Source of the DNA: Chloroflexi bacterium OLB13
GTDB lineage: Bacteria > Chloroflexota > Anaerolineae > Aggregatilineales > Phototrophicaceae
Assembly (NCBI GenBank): GCA_001567485.1
Contig: JZRA01000092.1
Coordinates: 1-64,000, forward strand
Length of the DNA stretch: 64,000 nucleotides
Direction of reading: 5' to 3'
Positions 26,497-35,741 of the stretch are shown piece by piece. Position numbers and translations under genes: made by a program. The notes under the pieces are model-generated. The model had not been told where the DNA came from. It saw nothing but the letters and a program-made list of their open reading frames with translations, and searched no databases. How positions within the stretch are numbered: the first letter of the stretch is position 1; each line of letters opens with the position of its first letter.

Positions 26497-27078
26497 GGGA
26501 CGTTTGAACTGGCCGGTCTGCGATACGCTGGGTTTAGCGGGCTTACGCCGGCGGAACCGCAGCAGGTAGATCACCAGTCCTAAGGCTTGCATCACAACCA
26601 GCGCGATCAGCGCGCCAACGGCGGCCGTCAACAAGCGCGGCCACTGCGGTGATTCTTCAGCGGCAGCTTCTGACGGCTGCGGGTGAGCATCAACGATGTT
26701 CTGCGCTCCAAACTCAAGCACCGCAGGCAGTTCGCCACCACGCAGCGTCACGGTCATCGTATCGGGAGTCGTCGCGACGTACTCCGCGGCCGTCACCTGA
26801 ATGGAATACTGTCCCGGCGGCAGAAATTGAAAACAAATGACGCCTTGCGCCGCTGTCGGGGATTCGGCGAGCAGCGCGCTGGCAACCACAATGCCCGACT
26901 CGTCCAGCAGGTCGGCCGCCATCCCTGACGTCAACAGAGGTTCACCCGCATCGCGCGTCAAGTTAGCGTTCCGATCTTCGAAGCCGCGCACACAGAACTG
27001 ACCATCGCCAGACTCCTGCGCCGCCGCGGCAGTCACAGCGAGGACGAGCGCGAGCACAGCCCACACGATTCGTGCCAT
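26488..27078 (-). CDS. secreted, membrane-anchored SdrD B-like domain protein
   Basis: 196 residues. A signal peptide (MARIVWAVLALVLAVTAAAA) is followed by a single beta-sandwich repeat resembling the SdrD B / collagen-binding B type (CVRGFEDRNANLTRDAGEPL ... FQFLPPGQYSIQVTA). A C-terminal membrane helix (LLTAAVGALIALVVMQALGLVIYLL) and a basic stop-transfer tail (RFRRRKP) come last. It lies three bases after the larger LysM/SdrD-like gene and probably forms an operon with it. Likely a surface-anchored adhesin-like or structural protein. Confidence 0.7.
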   Translation of the reverse strand: MARIVWAVLALVLAVTAAAAQESGDGQFCVRGFEDRNANLTRDAGEPLLTSGMAADLLDESGIVVASALLAESPTAAQGVICFQFLPPGQYSIQVTAAEYVATTPDTMTVTLRGGELPAVLEFGAQNIVDAHPQPSEAAAEESPQWPRLLTAAVGALIALVVMQALGLVIYLLRFRRRKPAKPSVSQTGQFKRPLT

Positions 27079-27081
27079 CGC

Positions 27082-28750
27082 CTACCGTCCCCGGATAAAG
27101 AGGGCGAGCGCCGCACCGCCCATGATGACCGCCACCGCGATCCCAATCACCAGAATCCCGCCGTACTGCGCCAGCGGATTGGCCGCCTGCGCCTCGGCGG
27201 GCTGCGGAGTCGGCAGCGGCGTGCTCTCCACTTGGGGCTGCGCGGTCGGTGGAATGACTGGCTGAACCCCCTGTGCAACGCCAAACCGAACGTTGGTGCG
27301 TGTTAGTTCCTGTACGCGGAGGTTCAGTGACTCGGCCGTCGTCGGGCCATACCCCTCCGGCGATTCCAGCTCGGCGGTATAGTCGCCGGCGTCGAGGTCA
27401 TCAACGCACACAGGGTCGTTGGCCGTCGTGGTGATCGAGCGAACGCGCACCCCGCCCTGCACAACCAGCACCGTCGCATCAGCGACAAGCAGCTCGCCGC
27501 CTTCCTGTATCCGATTCTGATTGACATCGTCAAACGCCCAGAAGCATACGCGCGTCACGTCGGCCGGTTCGGTCGGCGCCTGCGCGACCTGCGTGATGGG
27601 CGCAGGGGGCAAGTCCGTCGCGGTGGCCGAAGGCGTGAACGTCGCAGTCGGCATAATTTCGGTCGCCTCGATAGTTGCTGTGGACTCAACCGTCGTCGTT
27701 GCGTCTGCTTCGACGGAAGTGCCGTCGGTTGCTGTCACTGTCGCGGTCGGAGCGGCTGCCGTCGTCGTACCGATCTGTACAGCCGTCACGCTCCCCGTCT
27801 GTGTCGCCGCGGCTTGTGTTCGGGACGGCGTGGGTGTCCTGCTGGTCAGCTGACTGCCGGCGTCGCCGTGAACGGCGGGCGCACCAGAATCTCCTGCCCT
27901 ACTTGTAGGAAATTGCGGCTGGTCAGGTTGTTGAGCGCCAGCAGTTCATCCCGCGTGGTCTGGTACGCGACCGCAATCGCGTCGAGCGTATCGCCCGGCA
28001 CGACGACATGCACGATCGACCCGTCCTCGCGCTGGCCCTGCGCCATCACGAACGGCGCAAAGGCGGGCGTCGGCAGGACGTTGGCCGACCCCGGCGTGCC
28101 CGAAGCAGCGGCGCCACTGCCACCCAGAGTTAACGTCGTATCGTCCCAGTAGATCGCGTTGGGATTGGTCGGGGAGGTTTGCGTCGAATACAAGAACAGA
28201 GTCACCGCCCCGCCAGCACCCGCAGTCGCATCGACGGTCGCCTGCACCCAACTGTTCGGCGAGGCCACCCACGGCGACCACACACGCCCGGAGCGAGTGG
28301 GTCAGACCCACCGTTGGGATCAATGCCGATGCGGAACTGTGCGCCCGGCGGCGGCGAATTGCCACGCTCCATAAATGCGCGCGCGGTTCCACGCACGTTG
28401 CTGCCGGCCGCCACGCTAACGCGCTGGAACACGGCGGTCGTAAACGTAGCAAATCCGCGTGAAATGCTGAGCGATCGACCACCGTCGAACTTGAACAGGC
28501 CGGTATGCGGATAGCCGTCCGGCACAAGGTTCATCCACGACTCAGTCCGCGGCGAGGTCAGAATCCAGCCATCCCAAGCAGCAGGCACACCGAAAACGGT
28601 GCCTTCATCGACGCTGTTCAAGATGACGTTGTAGTTTCCCGGTGCTTCAAAGCTGGGATCTTGCAGCAGATTTCCGGACTGGCCGGCCGCCGGCACAACC
28701 ACGATCAGGAAGACTAGGAGTGCGGCGGTGCCCAGCGAGACTCGTTTCAT
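27082..28750 (-). CDS. LysM and SdrD-like surface protein, two apparent frameshifts
   Basis: Three consecutive minus-strand frames form one protein of about 555 residues. Order: signal peptide (ALLVFLIVVVPAAGQSG); a beta-sandwich, carbohydrate-binding-like region (LLQDPSFEAPGNYN ... RIGIDPNGGSDPLAPG); its continuation WSPWVASPNSWVQATVDATA in the next frame; a LysM motif (HVVVPGDTLDAIAVAYQTTR ... LQVGQEILV); a Thr/Pro/Ala-rich linker; an SdrD-like repeat (VCFWAFDDVNQNRIQEGGEL); and a C-terminal membrane helix with RGR tail. The shifts lie near 28276-28292 (missing G, GTG-GTG context) and near 27846-27865, both explained by one missing base. ATG 28750 has GGAG about six bases upstream. Probably binds peptidoglycan or glycan at the cell surface. 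Confidence 0.68.
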
Positions 28751-28792
28751 CGCGTGCTCCATCGCGTATACGCATAACCGGAATGAGGCCGC

Positions 28793-28798
28793 ATTATA
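28793..28798 (-). promoter_or_regulatory. -10 element (TATAAT) for the LysM/SdrD-like gene
   Basis: Consensus TATAAT on the minus strand about 43 bases before ATG 28750, in the gap after fbp; the -35 is not recognisable. Confidence 0.45.
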
Positions 28799-28853
28799 TC
28801 ATCTCCGGTATGCGAGGCGGAGGCCGTCAGCAGACCGTCGGAACGCCGTGGGG

Positions 28854-29924
28854 TTATCGCGTGCCAAGCTGTGCCTCACGCTGGCGGTATGGCAGGTATT
28901 GTCCACGCCATTCATGGTCGTATTGGGCGACAAACTCTTCCGCTTGATCGACCAGCTCCTTGTTGCCGACGAAACACGGCGTGCGTTGATGGAGCGTGTG
29001 TGGCTGAATGTCGAGCAGGTCGCCGATTCCGTCCGAGGCGCGGCCCCCCGCCTGTTCGGCGATAAACGCCACTGCTTGCCCTTCGTAGGTGAGGCGCAGT
29101 TTGCCGTTGGGCTTGTCTCCGCCGCCAACCTCGCCCGGATATACGAACACGCCGCCGCGCAGTAGATTCCGGTGGAAATCCGCGACGAGCGATCCGGTGT
29201 AGCGGTGGCTAAGCGGCGGCTTCCCCGTGCCGTGAAGGCCCTGAAGCTCCTTAACGTAACGCCGGACACCGGGCGTCCAGTGTTTCTCGTGGCCGTGGTT
29301 GGCGCTGTAGTACAGCGGTTTCTCAGGGAACCGCATATTCGGATGACTCAGCAGAAATTCGCCGAGGCTCAGGTCAAGCGTAAAGCCGTGAACGCCTGTA
29401 CCCGTCGAGTACACGAGCATCGTGCTCGAACCATAGATGACGTAGCCAGCGACCGCTAGTGACCGACCCGGTTGAAGGAGGTCTTGTAACGTTCCCACCG
29501 GGCCGGACGTGATCCGCCGGTGGACTGAGAAGATCGTGCCGACCGACACGTTCACGTCGATGTTGGACGAGCCGTCCAATGGATCGTACAGCAGGACGTA
29601 CTTGCCGCTGCCGTACCTCGGCGCGACCTCGATAATCTCCTCATGTTCCTCGGACGCCATCGCCGCAAGGCGGCCAGTGTGATCGTTCATACGGACGATC
29701 ACTTCGTCCGCGAACACGTCCAACTTCTGCTGCCGTTCACCGTGAACGTTCTCCGTGCCGGCCGCCCCTACGATGTCGCCCAGACCGAAGCGCCGAATCT
29801 CACTGGCGATCAGCTTGGCGGCCAACGCGATGTCATACAGGAGATTGGTCAGCGTCCCGGTAGCATCAGGAAAGCGCGCCTGCTGCTGCAAGATAAATCG
29901 CTCGATCGTCATGAGCTGAGTCAT
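28854..29924 (-). CDS. fbp: fructose-1,6-bisphosphatase class I
   Basis: Gluconeogenic/Calvin-cycle hydrolysis of fructose-1,6-bisphosphate. 356 residues. Metal site motifs SEEHEEI and [21 protein letters not shown] are intact, as are the substrate motifs [12 protein letters not shown] and [23 protein letters not shown]. The substrate-side [21 protein letters not shown] segment near the C-terminus is also present. ATG 29924 is preceded by GGAGG at about seven bases. A TATAAT box on the minus strand (29952-29957) fits its promoter. Divergent from the TIM-barrel epimerase gene. Confidence 0.94.
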   Translation of the reverse strand: MTQLMTIERFILQQQARFPDATGTLTNLLYDIALAAKLIASEIRRFGLGDIVGAAGTENVHGERQQKLDVFADEVIVRMNDHTGRLAAMASEEHEEIIEVAPRYGSGKYVLLYDPLDGSSNIDVNVSVGTIFSVHRRITSGPVGTLQDLLQPGRSLAVAGYVIYGSSTMLVYSTGTGVHGFTLDLSLGEFLLSHPNMRFPEKPLYYSANHGHEKHWTPGVRRYVKELQGLHGTGKPPLSHRYTGSLVADFHRNLLRGGVFVYPGEVGGGDKPNGKLRLTYEGQAVAFIAEQAGGRASDGIGDLLDIQPHTLHQRTPCFVGNKELVDQAEEFVAQYDHEWRGQYLPYRQREAQLGTR

Positions 29925-29951
29925 TGCGCCACCTCCACGTAAATTGTGCAT

Positions 29952-29957
29952 ATTATA
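29952..29957 (-). promoter_or_regulatory. -10 element (TATAAT) for fbp
   Basis: Consensus TATAAT on the minus strand, implying a leader of about 20 bases that contains the GGAGG site; no clear -35. Confidence 0.5.
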
Positions 29958-29998
29958 CAAGGACTGGAACCACAACGCTCATAGACGGCAGGCTCGAT

Positions 29999-30004
29999 TA
30001 CAAT
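29999..30004 (+). promoter_or_regulatory. -10-like element (TACAAT) for epimerase gene
   Basis: TACAAT 28 bases before GTG 30032; the same hexamer precedes lysA. The -35 is unclear. Confidence 0.35.
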
Positions 30005-30031
30005 GATCGCGTTGTGTAGTGGGAGACAATC

Positions 30032-30805
30032 GTGTTTCGCCTTGCCGTCAGTGTTGGCGCATTACCCGGAACATCGCTTGAGGAGCAGGTGCAGGCGGCA
30101 GCGGCAGCAGGTTTCGACGGGGTCGAATTCGCATGCAGCGAGGCCGAGGCGCTCGACGTCGCTATGGCGGCATCTGCACTGCAAGCATCCGGTCTTGCGG
30201 CGTCCAGCATCCGCGCCGGGCACACGTATTTGATCCATCCGGATTACAACATGCGCGAAAAGGCGCTCTTCCACCTGCGCCGGGCCATGGCCGCATCGGT
30301 TGATTTGGGCGCGGCAGGCGTGGTCTTTTACGGCCACTATGCCTCTCACACGGTGCTGCCGGATCTCCATCCGTATAAGTCGGCCATTGAGCTGGAGGCC
30401 GAGCTGCTCATCACGCAGCTCCGCGCGACACTGTGCGACCTCGCGTATGCGCTCGGCACGCGTCTGCTGCTCATGCCCGCCGATCACACCTGCTCGACGC
30501 TGTTGACCCATCCCGATCATGCGCAGATCATTCGATCGCGTGTGGACGAACATCCGCATCTACAGCTTGCACTGCATTATTCGCATCTGACAGCCGAAGG
30601 CATCGACCTCGCACGATGGGCCGGACGCGACGCCGTCAAGGTGATCGCCACCCATCACGACGCGAAAACTCTGCACGACATCGCGCCGATACTGATCAAC
30701 TCCGGGTTTGATGGATGGCTGGTCGTGGATTCGGGCCATCCGCTGTCGCTGCGTGAGCTGCAACTGCGGGTGCAGGCGCTCCACGCGGCACAGCCGGTTT
30801 CCTAA
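30032..30805 (+). CDS. sugar phosphate isomerase/epimerase-like TIM-barrel protein
   Basis: 257 residues of the xylose-isomerase-like/AP-endonuclease-2 TIM-barrel superfamily: SLEEQVQAAAAAGFDGVEFA at the N-terminus, AAGVVFYGHYASHTV and RLLLMPADHTCSTL in the middle, and DGWLVVDSGHPLS at the C-terminus. Metal-binding candidates (Glu, His, Asp) sit at barrel-strand ends, but the family Glu ligand in the middle (usually xxENH) reads LMPADH, so metal binding is uncertain. The start is GTG 30032 after GGGAGA. Function unknown beyond superfamily. Confidence 0.7.
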   Translation: MFRLAVSVGALPGTSLEEQVQAAAAAGFDGVEFACSEAEALDVAMAASALQASGLAASSIRAGHTYLIHPDYNMREKALFHLRRAMAASVDLGAAGVVFYGHYASHTVLPDLHPYKSAIELEAELLITQLRATLCDLAYALGTRLLLMPADHTCSTLLTHPDHAQIIRSRVDEHPHLQLALHYSHLTAEGIDLARWAGRDAVKVIATHHDAKTLHDIAPILINSGFDGWLVVDSGHPLSLRELQLRVQALHAAQPVS

Positions 30806-30922
30806 ACAGCTTCAAACACGTTACAAACCAATTTCGCATCATCGTAGTGTTTGCGTCAGGCGAAAACTAGCCGACGCATAGCGAGCGTTGCTTTGGCGTG
30901 CATCGGTTGTAACACATGAGCA

Positions 30923-30928
30923 TATAAT
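30923..30928 (+). promoter_or_regulatory. -10 element (TATAAT) for SH3-repeat protein
   Basis: Consensus TATAAT 45 bases before ATG 30974; no -35 at proper spacing. Confidence 0.4.
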
Positions 30929-30973
30929 TAGATTATGCGAAGTGTGACATCAGTTCACAGGACGGTATCTAAC

Positions 30974-32047
30974 ATGCGCAAATTTCTGCTCCTCATCGGC
31001 CTGCTGGCTGTAACCGCCCTATCCACGGTTGCAAGCCCAGCACAAGCTCAAGGCACGCCACTCGCGACCGTCACAACGGCGGATCACCTCAACGTGCGTG
31101 TTACCCCCTCAACGCAGTCGGGCGTCATCGCGGTGATCGACCGCGGCATGACGTTTCAAGTGCTTGGGCGCTCGTCGGACGGCTTATGGTGGCAGATTCT
31201 GCTTCCGCCCAGCGGTCAAGCAGGTTGGATCTCCGGCCAGTACGTTCAGGTTGTCAATGCCGTATCGGTACCGGTGCTCGGCACGGGCGGCCCGGGGCCA
31301 GCCACGGTCTCGACGGCCGTAGTCACCACCGGCAGCCTGAACGCGCGGGCAATCCCTGATCCGTATGCCGGTCAAATCCTGACGACGGTCTCGCTCGGCA
31401 CGGTGCATGTGGTCGTCGGCAAGACATCGGGCGAGCCGCTGTGGGTGCAGATCAACCTACCGGGCGGCGGCACGGGCTGGATCAACGCCGGTTACGCCAA
31501 CGTGACCAATCTAAGCTTGGTGCCGGTCACGTACAACAACTCCGGTCAGCCCCAGCCCGGCGGCTATGTCTCCGGCTACGTCGTCAACGTCTACTTCCTG
31601 AACGTACGTACCGCTCCGAATCCGTTCGTGAACAATGTCATCACGATGATCGCGCGCAATCAGACGTTCCAAGTCGTTGGCAAGACGTCCGGCGAGCCGT
31701 TGTGGATCGAGATCATCCTGCCCAGCGGCGTGCGCGGTTGGGTCAACTCGGACTACACGGTGGTATCAAACATGGCCGCGGTGCCGGTCACGTATAACAA
31801 CACCGGCCAGCAGCAGACCGGCGTGACCGGGACGGTCGTCAACTGCTACTTCCTGAACGTGCGCAGCACACCGAATCCGTTCATTCAGAACGTGCTCGCG
31901 GTGATCGCTCGCAACCAGACCTTCCCGGTGGTCGGCAAGAACAGCACCGGGACATGGTACCAGATCAACGTGAACGGCGTGATCGGGTGGGTCAACGGGG
32001 ATTTCCTGTACGTCAGCAATCCGGGCGCACTGCCGGTCACCTTCTAG
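30974..32047 (+). CDS. secreted protein with four bacterial SH3 domains
   Basis: 357 residues. The signal peptide (MRKFLLLIGLLAVTALSTVA, cleavage after AQA) is followed by four SH3b repeats, each with a LNVR or LNAR entry motif: DHLNVRVTP, GSLNARAIPDP, YFLNVRTAPNP and YFLNVRSTPNP. Each repeat ends in GWI/GWV followed by a tyrosine-rich strand. Repeats 3 and 4 are nearly identical, separated by PVTYNNTGQQQ-type linkers. Such domains usually bind cell-wall peptides or glycans. There is no catalytic domain and no membrane anchor, so the protein is probably released or wall-associated. AGGA precedes ATG 30974 by about 12 bases. It overlaps the convergent gene by four bases. Confidence 0.85.
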   Translation: MRKFLLLIGLLAVTALSTVASPAQAQGTPLATVTTADHLNVRVTPSTQSGVIAVIDRGMTFQVLGRSSDGLWWQILLPPSGQAGWISGQYVQVVNAVSVPVLGTGGPGPATVSTAVVTTGSLNARAIPDPYAGQILTTVSLGTVHVVVGKTSGEPLWVQINLPGGGTGWINAGYANVTNLSLVPVTYNNSGQPQPGGYVSGYVVNVYFLNVRTAPNPFVNNVITMIARNQTFQVVGKTSGEPLWIEIILPSGVRGWVNSDYTVVSNMAAVPVTYNNTGQQQTGVTGTVVNCYFLNVRSTPNPFIQNVLAVIARNQTFPVVGKNSTGTWYQINVNGVIGWVNGDFLYVSNPGALPVTF

Positions 32048-33552
32048 TGATCCACGCGATCACCTGCCCCGCCGTCCTTACGAGACGGCGGGGCTTTTGA
32101 TTCCCGCGCCAACGCGATGCGTGATGTCGCCAGCGCAAGCGAGACCGTCAACCAGAACAACAGGATGGATGCCTGAAAGTCGATGCGGAAGTAGTACAGG
32201 TCGCCGATGCCGTTGACCAGCGCCGCGATCAACGCCGCGTGATAGCCGAGATGAATCGACTCAAGTTCATCGTCCCCGATCACGCGCTTCCATGCGGCAT
32301 AGCCGTATCCCAGCACGGCGATCATTACAAGCGCGAACAACGCGACGCCAACCAGACCGATCTGGTTCGCCATGATGAGGTACATACTGGCGACGCTCGA
32401 ATACAAGTCAATGGAGGGTGAGCCGGTGAATCCGATGCCGAAGATCGGGTACTGGCCGATGAGTTTGAGCGAATCACCATACTCGCCAATGCGCATCTGC
32501 GTCGCCAAGTCGCCGCCGGTAAACGCGTCGATAAACCGCTGCATGTAATCCTGTGCCTGTGGGACAAGCAGGATAAGCGCGCCGGCCGCGAGCATCAGCG
32601 GCACAAAGCGGCGATAGCGAACGAGGGCGATCGTCCCCAGCCCAACGCCAAGCGCTAGCATCGACGTGCGCGAATACGTCAGGAACAGCGCCAAGCCGAT
32701 CAACCCGAGGACAGCCAGCGTGAGCACACGGTAGCGCAGGACGGGCCGGCGGGCGAACACCTGCGGCGCGATCATGGCGCCGGCAATCGCCAGCGCCCCG
32801 CCGAGCGTATTCGGATCGACCCATGTCCCGATCGCGCGCTCCGGAAGCCCCGGATTCTGCTCGATATAGCGGATGATGTTGCTGCCCGGATAGCCGATCC
32901 GCTGGAGCGTGCGCAGAAGGCGTTCGGCCAGATCGTCGGGCAGACGGTACAGCACCAGCGCGGCTACCGCCTGCACGCCTACGCATAGGATCACGACCAG
33001 CACCAACCGCCGAAGCATCTTAGGATCACGCAGCAGGTCGACCAGCACGAACACCAGCAGCATAATCAGGATCGTCTCGCTGAATTGACGCAGGATCAGG
33101 CTGGTCGGCGCGGCGTAGCGCAACCCGAGCACGAAGCACGCCAGAATCCACAAGACGTATAGAGCCAACATGCCGTGTACCGGCGTCGTGCGAAAGTCGT
33201 TACGCTTTCCAACCATCCACTGCGCGCCGTAAACGATCAGGAAGGCGCCGATCATCACGTCGATCAGTGTCGGCGTGAACCCGATGCTGAACGGCAGCGT
33301 GCCGAATGGCAGCAGCGCCATGATCGCCACGACCCCATACAGCGCGGCCTGCGCGTTGGTCAGGACGTACAGGCCGGCCAGTCCGCCGACCACCGCCGCG
33401 CTCGTGTAAAGCGGGCCGAGCACCGCCAGCCCAACCGCGATGCCTATACCGCACGCGGCAGCGACGGCAGCGATCACGACGACCATGAGGCGGGGGTTGA
33501 GGCCGGTTATCCAATCTACGAAGAGGGTTCGCGGGCGCGACATCTCACGCAT
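32044..33552 (-). CDS. O-antigen ligase/polymerase-like membrane protein (Wzy/WaaL type)
   Basis: 502 residues with about 12 hydrophobic segments and a large extracytoplasmic loop between roughly residues 340 and 390, the Wzy_C/WaaL arrangement. Characteristic pieces are IGTWVDPNTLGGALAI, LFLTYSRTSMLALGV and the loop GQYPIFGIGFTG. Would polymerise or ligate polysaccharide repeat units at the membrane. ATG 33552 overlaps the YfhO stop as TAATG, with GGAGG nine bases upstream. Last gene of the minus-strand polysaccharide operon. Its final codons carry the terminator of the convergent SH3 gene. Confidence 0.8.
   Translation of the reverse strand: MREMSRPRTLFVDWITGLNPRLMVVVIAAVAAACGIGIAVGLAVLGPLYTSAAVVGGLAGLYVLTNAQAALYGVVAIMALLPFGTLPFSIGFTPTLIDVMIGAFLIVYGAQWMVGKRNDFRTTPVHGMLALYVLWILACFVLGLRYAAPTSLILRQFSETILIMLLVFVLVDLLRDPKMLRRLVLVVILCVGVQAVAALVLYRLPDDLAERLLRTLQRIGYPGSNIIRYIEQNPGLPERAIGTWVDPNTLGGALAIAGAMIAPQVFARRPVLRYRVLTLAVLGLIGLALFLTYSRTSMLALGVGLGTIALVRYRRFVPLMLAAGALILLVPQAQDYMQRFIDAFTGGDLATQMRIGEYGDSLKLIGQYPIFGIGFTGSPSIDLYSSVASMYLIMANQIGLVGVALFALVMIAVLGYGYAAWKRVIGDDELESIHLGYHAALIAALVNGIGDLYYFRIDFQASILLFWLTVSLALATSRIALARESKAPPSRKDGGAGDRVDH
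32066..32098 (+). terminator. rho-independent terminator embedded in the convergent gene
   Basis: Perfect 11-base-pair stem GCCCCGCCGTC (32066-32076) / GACGGCGGGGC (32084-32094), seven-base loop, then TTTT. It lies inside the last codons of the minus-strand membrane protein gene. Confidence 0.85.
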
Positions 33553-35741
33553 TAACGTGTCCTCCGCAGCCGGGCGAACGCCGTAACCCCGGCGCCGGCT
33601 AACAGTATCAGCCACGTCACCGCGCTGACCCATACGCCAATACGATACGGGATCGGCTCGTAGTAAAGTTCGACGGTGTGCTTGCCCGCCGGCAGTTCAA
33701 GGGCCGACAGCCCGCCGTAGGCACGCATCAGCGGCACGTCCTGCCCATCTACAGCCGCGCGCCAGCCCGGATAGTTGACCATCGCCAGCGAGAGAATGGC
33801 GTTGTCGGGCGTCTCGGCGTCGATCACGATGCGCTCCGGCTCGAACAGCGTGACCGTCGATGCGTAATGTTCGCGCGGTTCCATGACAAGCGACAGCAGT
33901 GGGGGTTGATGCAGGATCGCCGTCGTGCGCGGATTGAATGTCGGATCGGCCAGCAGCAAGCGCGCGTCCTCGTCGGAATCGACCACGGTGACATCATACA
34001 CGAAGTGCGCAAACGGTCGCGGCGCGGTAAGCCGGTGCAGATTGACCGGGCCAATGCTGTCCTCGCCGCGGGCGATCACCTCCGACGGCACGGGAAGCGC
34101 CGCCCAATCCGAGTACACATAGCGAACCGCAAACAGTTCCCATGCGCGCTCGTCGGGAAGCCCTTCCTCGATGATGGCCTGTGGGCCGGCAAGAAACAGC
34201 GGGCTGATGCCGTGAATATCGGCGATCCGGTAATAGCTGCCCCAGTTTCCGCCAAGCACACGCCGACCATCGACACGCTCCTCCGGCCGTATGCGCTGCT
34301 GGACTTCGCCGATCAGCGGATTGGTGTTGATCTGCTGCTCTGGCGGCCGAGATTCATAGTTGGTGGAACTGAAGCTGACGACGAGCAGCTCAAACACGGC
34401 GAGGCCGATCAGAACGCCGAGCGCTTTCCGTCGCATCCCCGCCGTGCAAATCGACGCGATCACGGCGATCGCAAGCGACATCGGGGCGAACAGCGCATAC
34501 TGCGGCGAGGACTTCGGCTCGATGACAAGCGCGCACACGGCGACAACTGCGACAACCCCTGCCCCCGCAAGTATCCGGCGGCGTGACGGCGCCGCCGTGC
34601 CCAGTTGAATCGCGCCATATCCGACAAGAATCGCGGCCGCGTTGGCGACGAGGAAGGCCGCGCGCTCCTGTCCACGGAAGAAGGACAGCCCCGGCACGAC
34701 GTTGTAAAGCAGCGGATAGACCGGCCCGTTGGCGCCTAAACTGAACAGCAGGCCGGCAGCAAGAACGCCGAACCAGAACCACACCCCACGGCTGGGGCGT
34801 GTTATGGCGAACGCGGCCAACAGCAGCCCTACCGCGCCGATCCACAGTGGAGACCACTGACTGACCACGTTTGGCACGCCGATTTGCAGCAGATGGCTGA
34901 CTGGAAACCCCGTGCTCTTCGCGGCGTAGTCGAACCCGGCGCGGCTGGTGAGCATCAGGTACTCCAGACCGGGAAGCAGCGTAACGGCCACGACGCCTAC
35001 CGATGTCCCGCCCACCAGCGCGATCGCCGCGACAGCGTGGACGGCTCGAGCGCGGATCGTCCACAGCCGGAACAATCCATACGCGACCGTCACACCTGTG
35101 AGGAAGAAACTCGTCTGTGGATGGCCCGCCATCCAACTGATGCCGAGAAACCACCCCGCCGCCGCGATCCAGCGCCAATGGACACCCCGGCGAGTCGCTT
35201 CGTGCAGCGCCAGCATCACCGCGGGGAACCAGATCGCGGCCTCCAGCAGCGCGAGTTGAAGCGGTGGATAACCGGTCGTATACCCGCCAAATCCGGCGAC
35301 CAAGGCCGCCGCGAGCGCCGCTGCCGGAGACCCTTCGCGCTCGGCCGTCAAGCGCCGTGCGAGCGCGTAAAACAGCAGCACGTACACAAGGACGTGCGCA
35401 ACCATCTCTAGTTCTAAAGCATGGTAGATCCAACCAGTCCCCGCGAGGTTCGCCAGCGCAATCGTGAGCAGGCGCGGCGGATAGAACACGGCCGCCTGCG
35501 TATCGGCGATAAACGGAAGCCCGCCGTTGTTATACGGATCCCATAAGGGAATCTCACCGGCGCTCAAGCGCGCCTGTTGATAGGCTCCGAACGCAGCGAA
35601 CTGCGCGGAAAAGTCGCCGCGCGCGAGCGATACCTGCTGGTCTGCGTTCGGCGTCAGCAGCCGCCAGAAGAACGCCGCCCAGACCAGCACGAGCACCGTG
35701 ACGCACAGAAGATCCGGCGCTGCCGCACGCAGGCGTGTCAC
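33552..35741 (-). CDS. YfhO-family membrane protein
   Basis: 729 residues. Around 12 N-terminal membrane segments start at LLCVTVLVLVWAAFFW. The first periplasmic loop contains GDFSAQFAAFGAYQQARLSA and IPLWDPYNNGGLPFIADTQ, typical of YfhO/GT-C-like proteins, where an acidic residue is often catalytic. A soluble beta-rich region (about 480-690) precedes the last membrane helix. YfhO proteins are linked to glycosylation of lipoteichoic acid or other surface polymers. The start is GTG 35741, overlapping the upstream stop as GTGA. It sits between a glycosyltransferase and an O-antigen-ligase-like gene. Confidence 0.82.
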   Translation of the reverse strand: MTRLRAAAPDLLCVTVLVLVWAAFFWRLLTPNADQQVSLARGDFSAQFAAFGAYQQARLSAGEIPLWDPYNNGGLPFIADTQAAVFYPPRLLTIALANLAGTGWIYHALELEMVAHVLVYVLLFYALARRLTAEREGSPAAALAAALVAGFGGYTTGYPPLQLALLEAAIWFPAVMLALHEATRRGVHWRWIAAAGWFLGISWMAGHPQTSFFLTGVTVAYGLFRLWTIRARAVHAVAAIALVGGTSVGVVAVTLLPGLEYLMLTSRAGFDYAAKSTGFPVSHLLQIGVPNVVSQWSPLWIGAVGLLLAAFAITRPSRGVWFWFGVLAAGLLFSLGANGPVYPLLYNVVPGLSFFRGQERAAFLVANAAAILVGYGAIQLGTAAPSRRRILAGAGVVAVVAVCALVIEPKSSPQYALFAPMSLAIAVIASICTAGMRRKALGVLIGLAVFELLVVSFSSTNYESRPPEQQINTNPLIGEVQQRIRPEERVDGRRVLGGNWGSYYRIADIHGISPLFLAGPQAIIEEGLPDERAWELFAVRYVYSDWAALPVPSEVIARGEDSIGPVNLHRLTAPRPFAHFVYDVTVVDSDEDARLLLADPTFNPRTTAILHQPPLLSLVMEPREHYASTVTLFEPERIVIDAETPDNAILSLAMVNYPGWRAAVDGQDVPLMRAYGGLSALELPAGKHTVELYYEPIPYRIGVWVSAVTWLILLAGAGVTAFARLRRTR

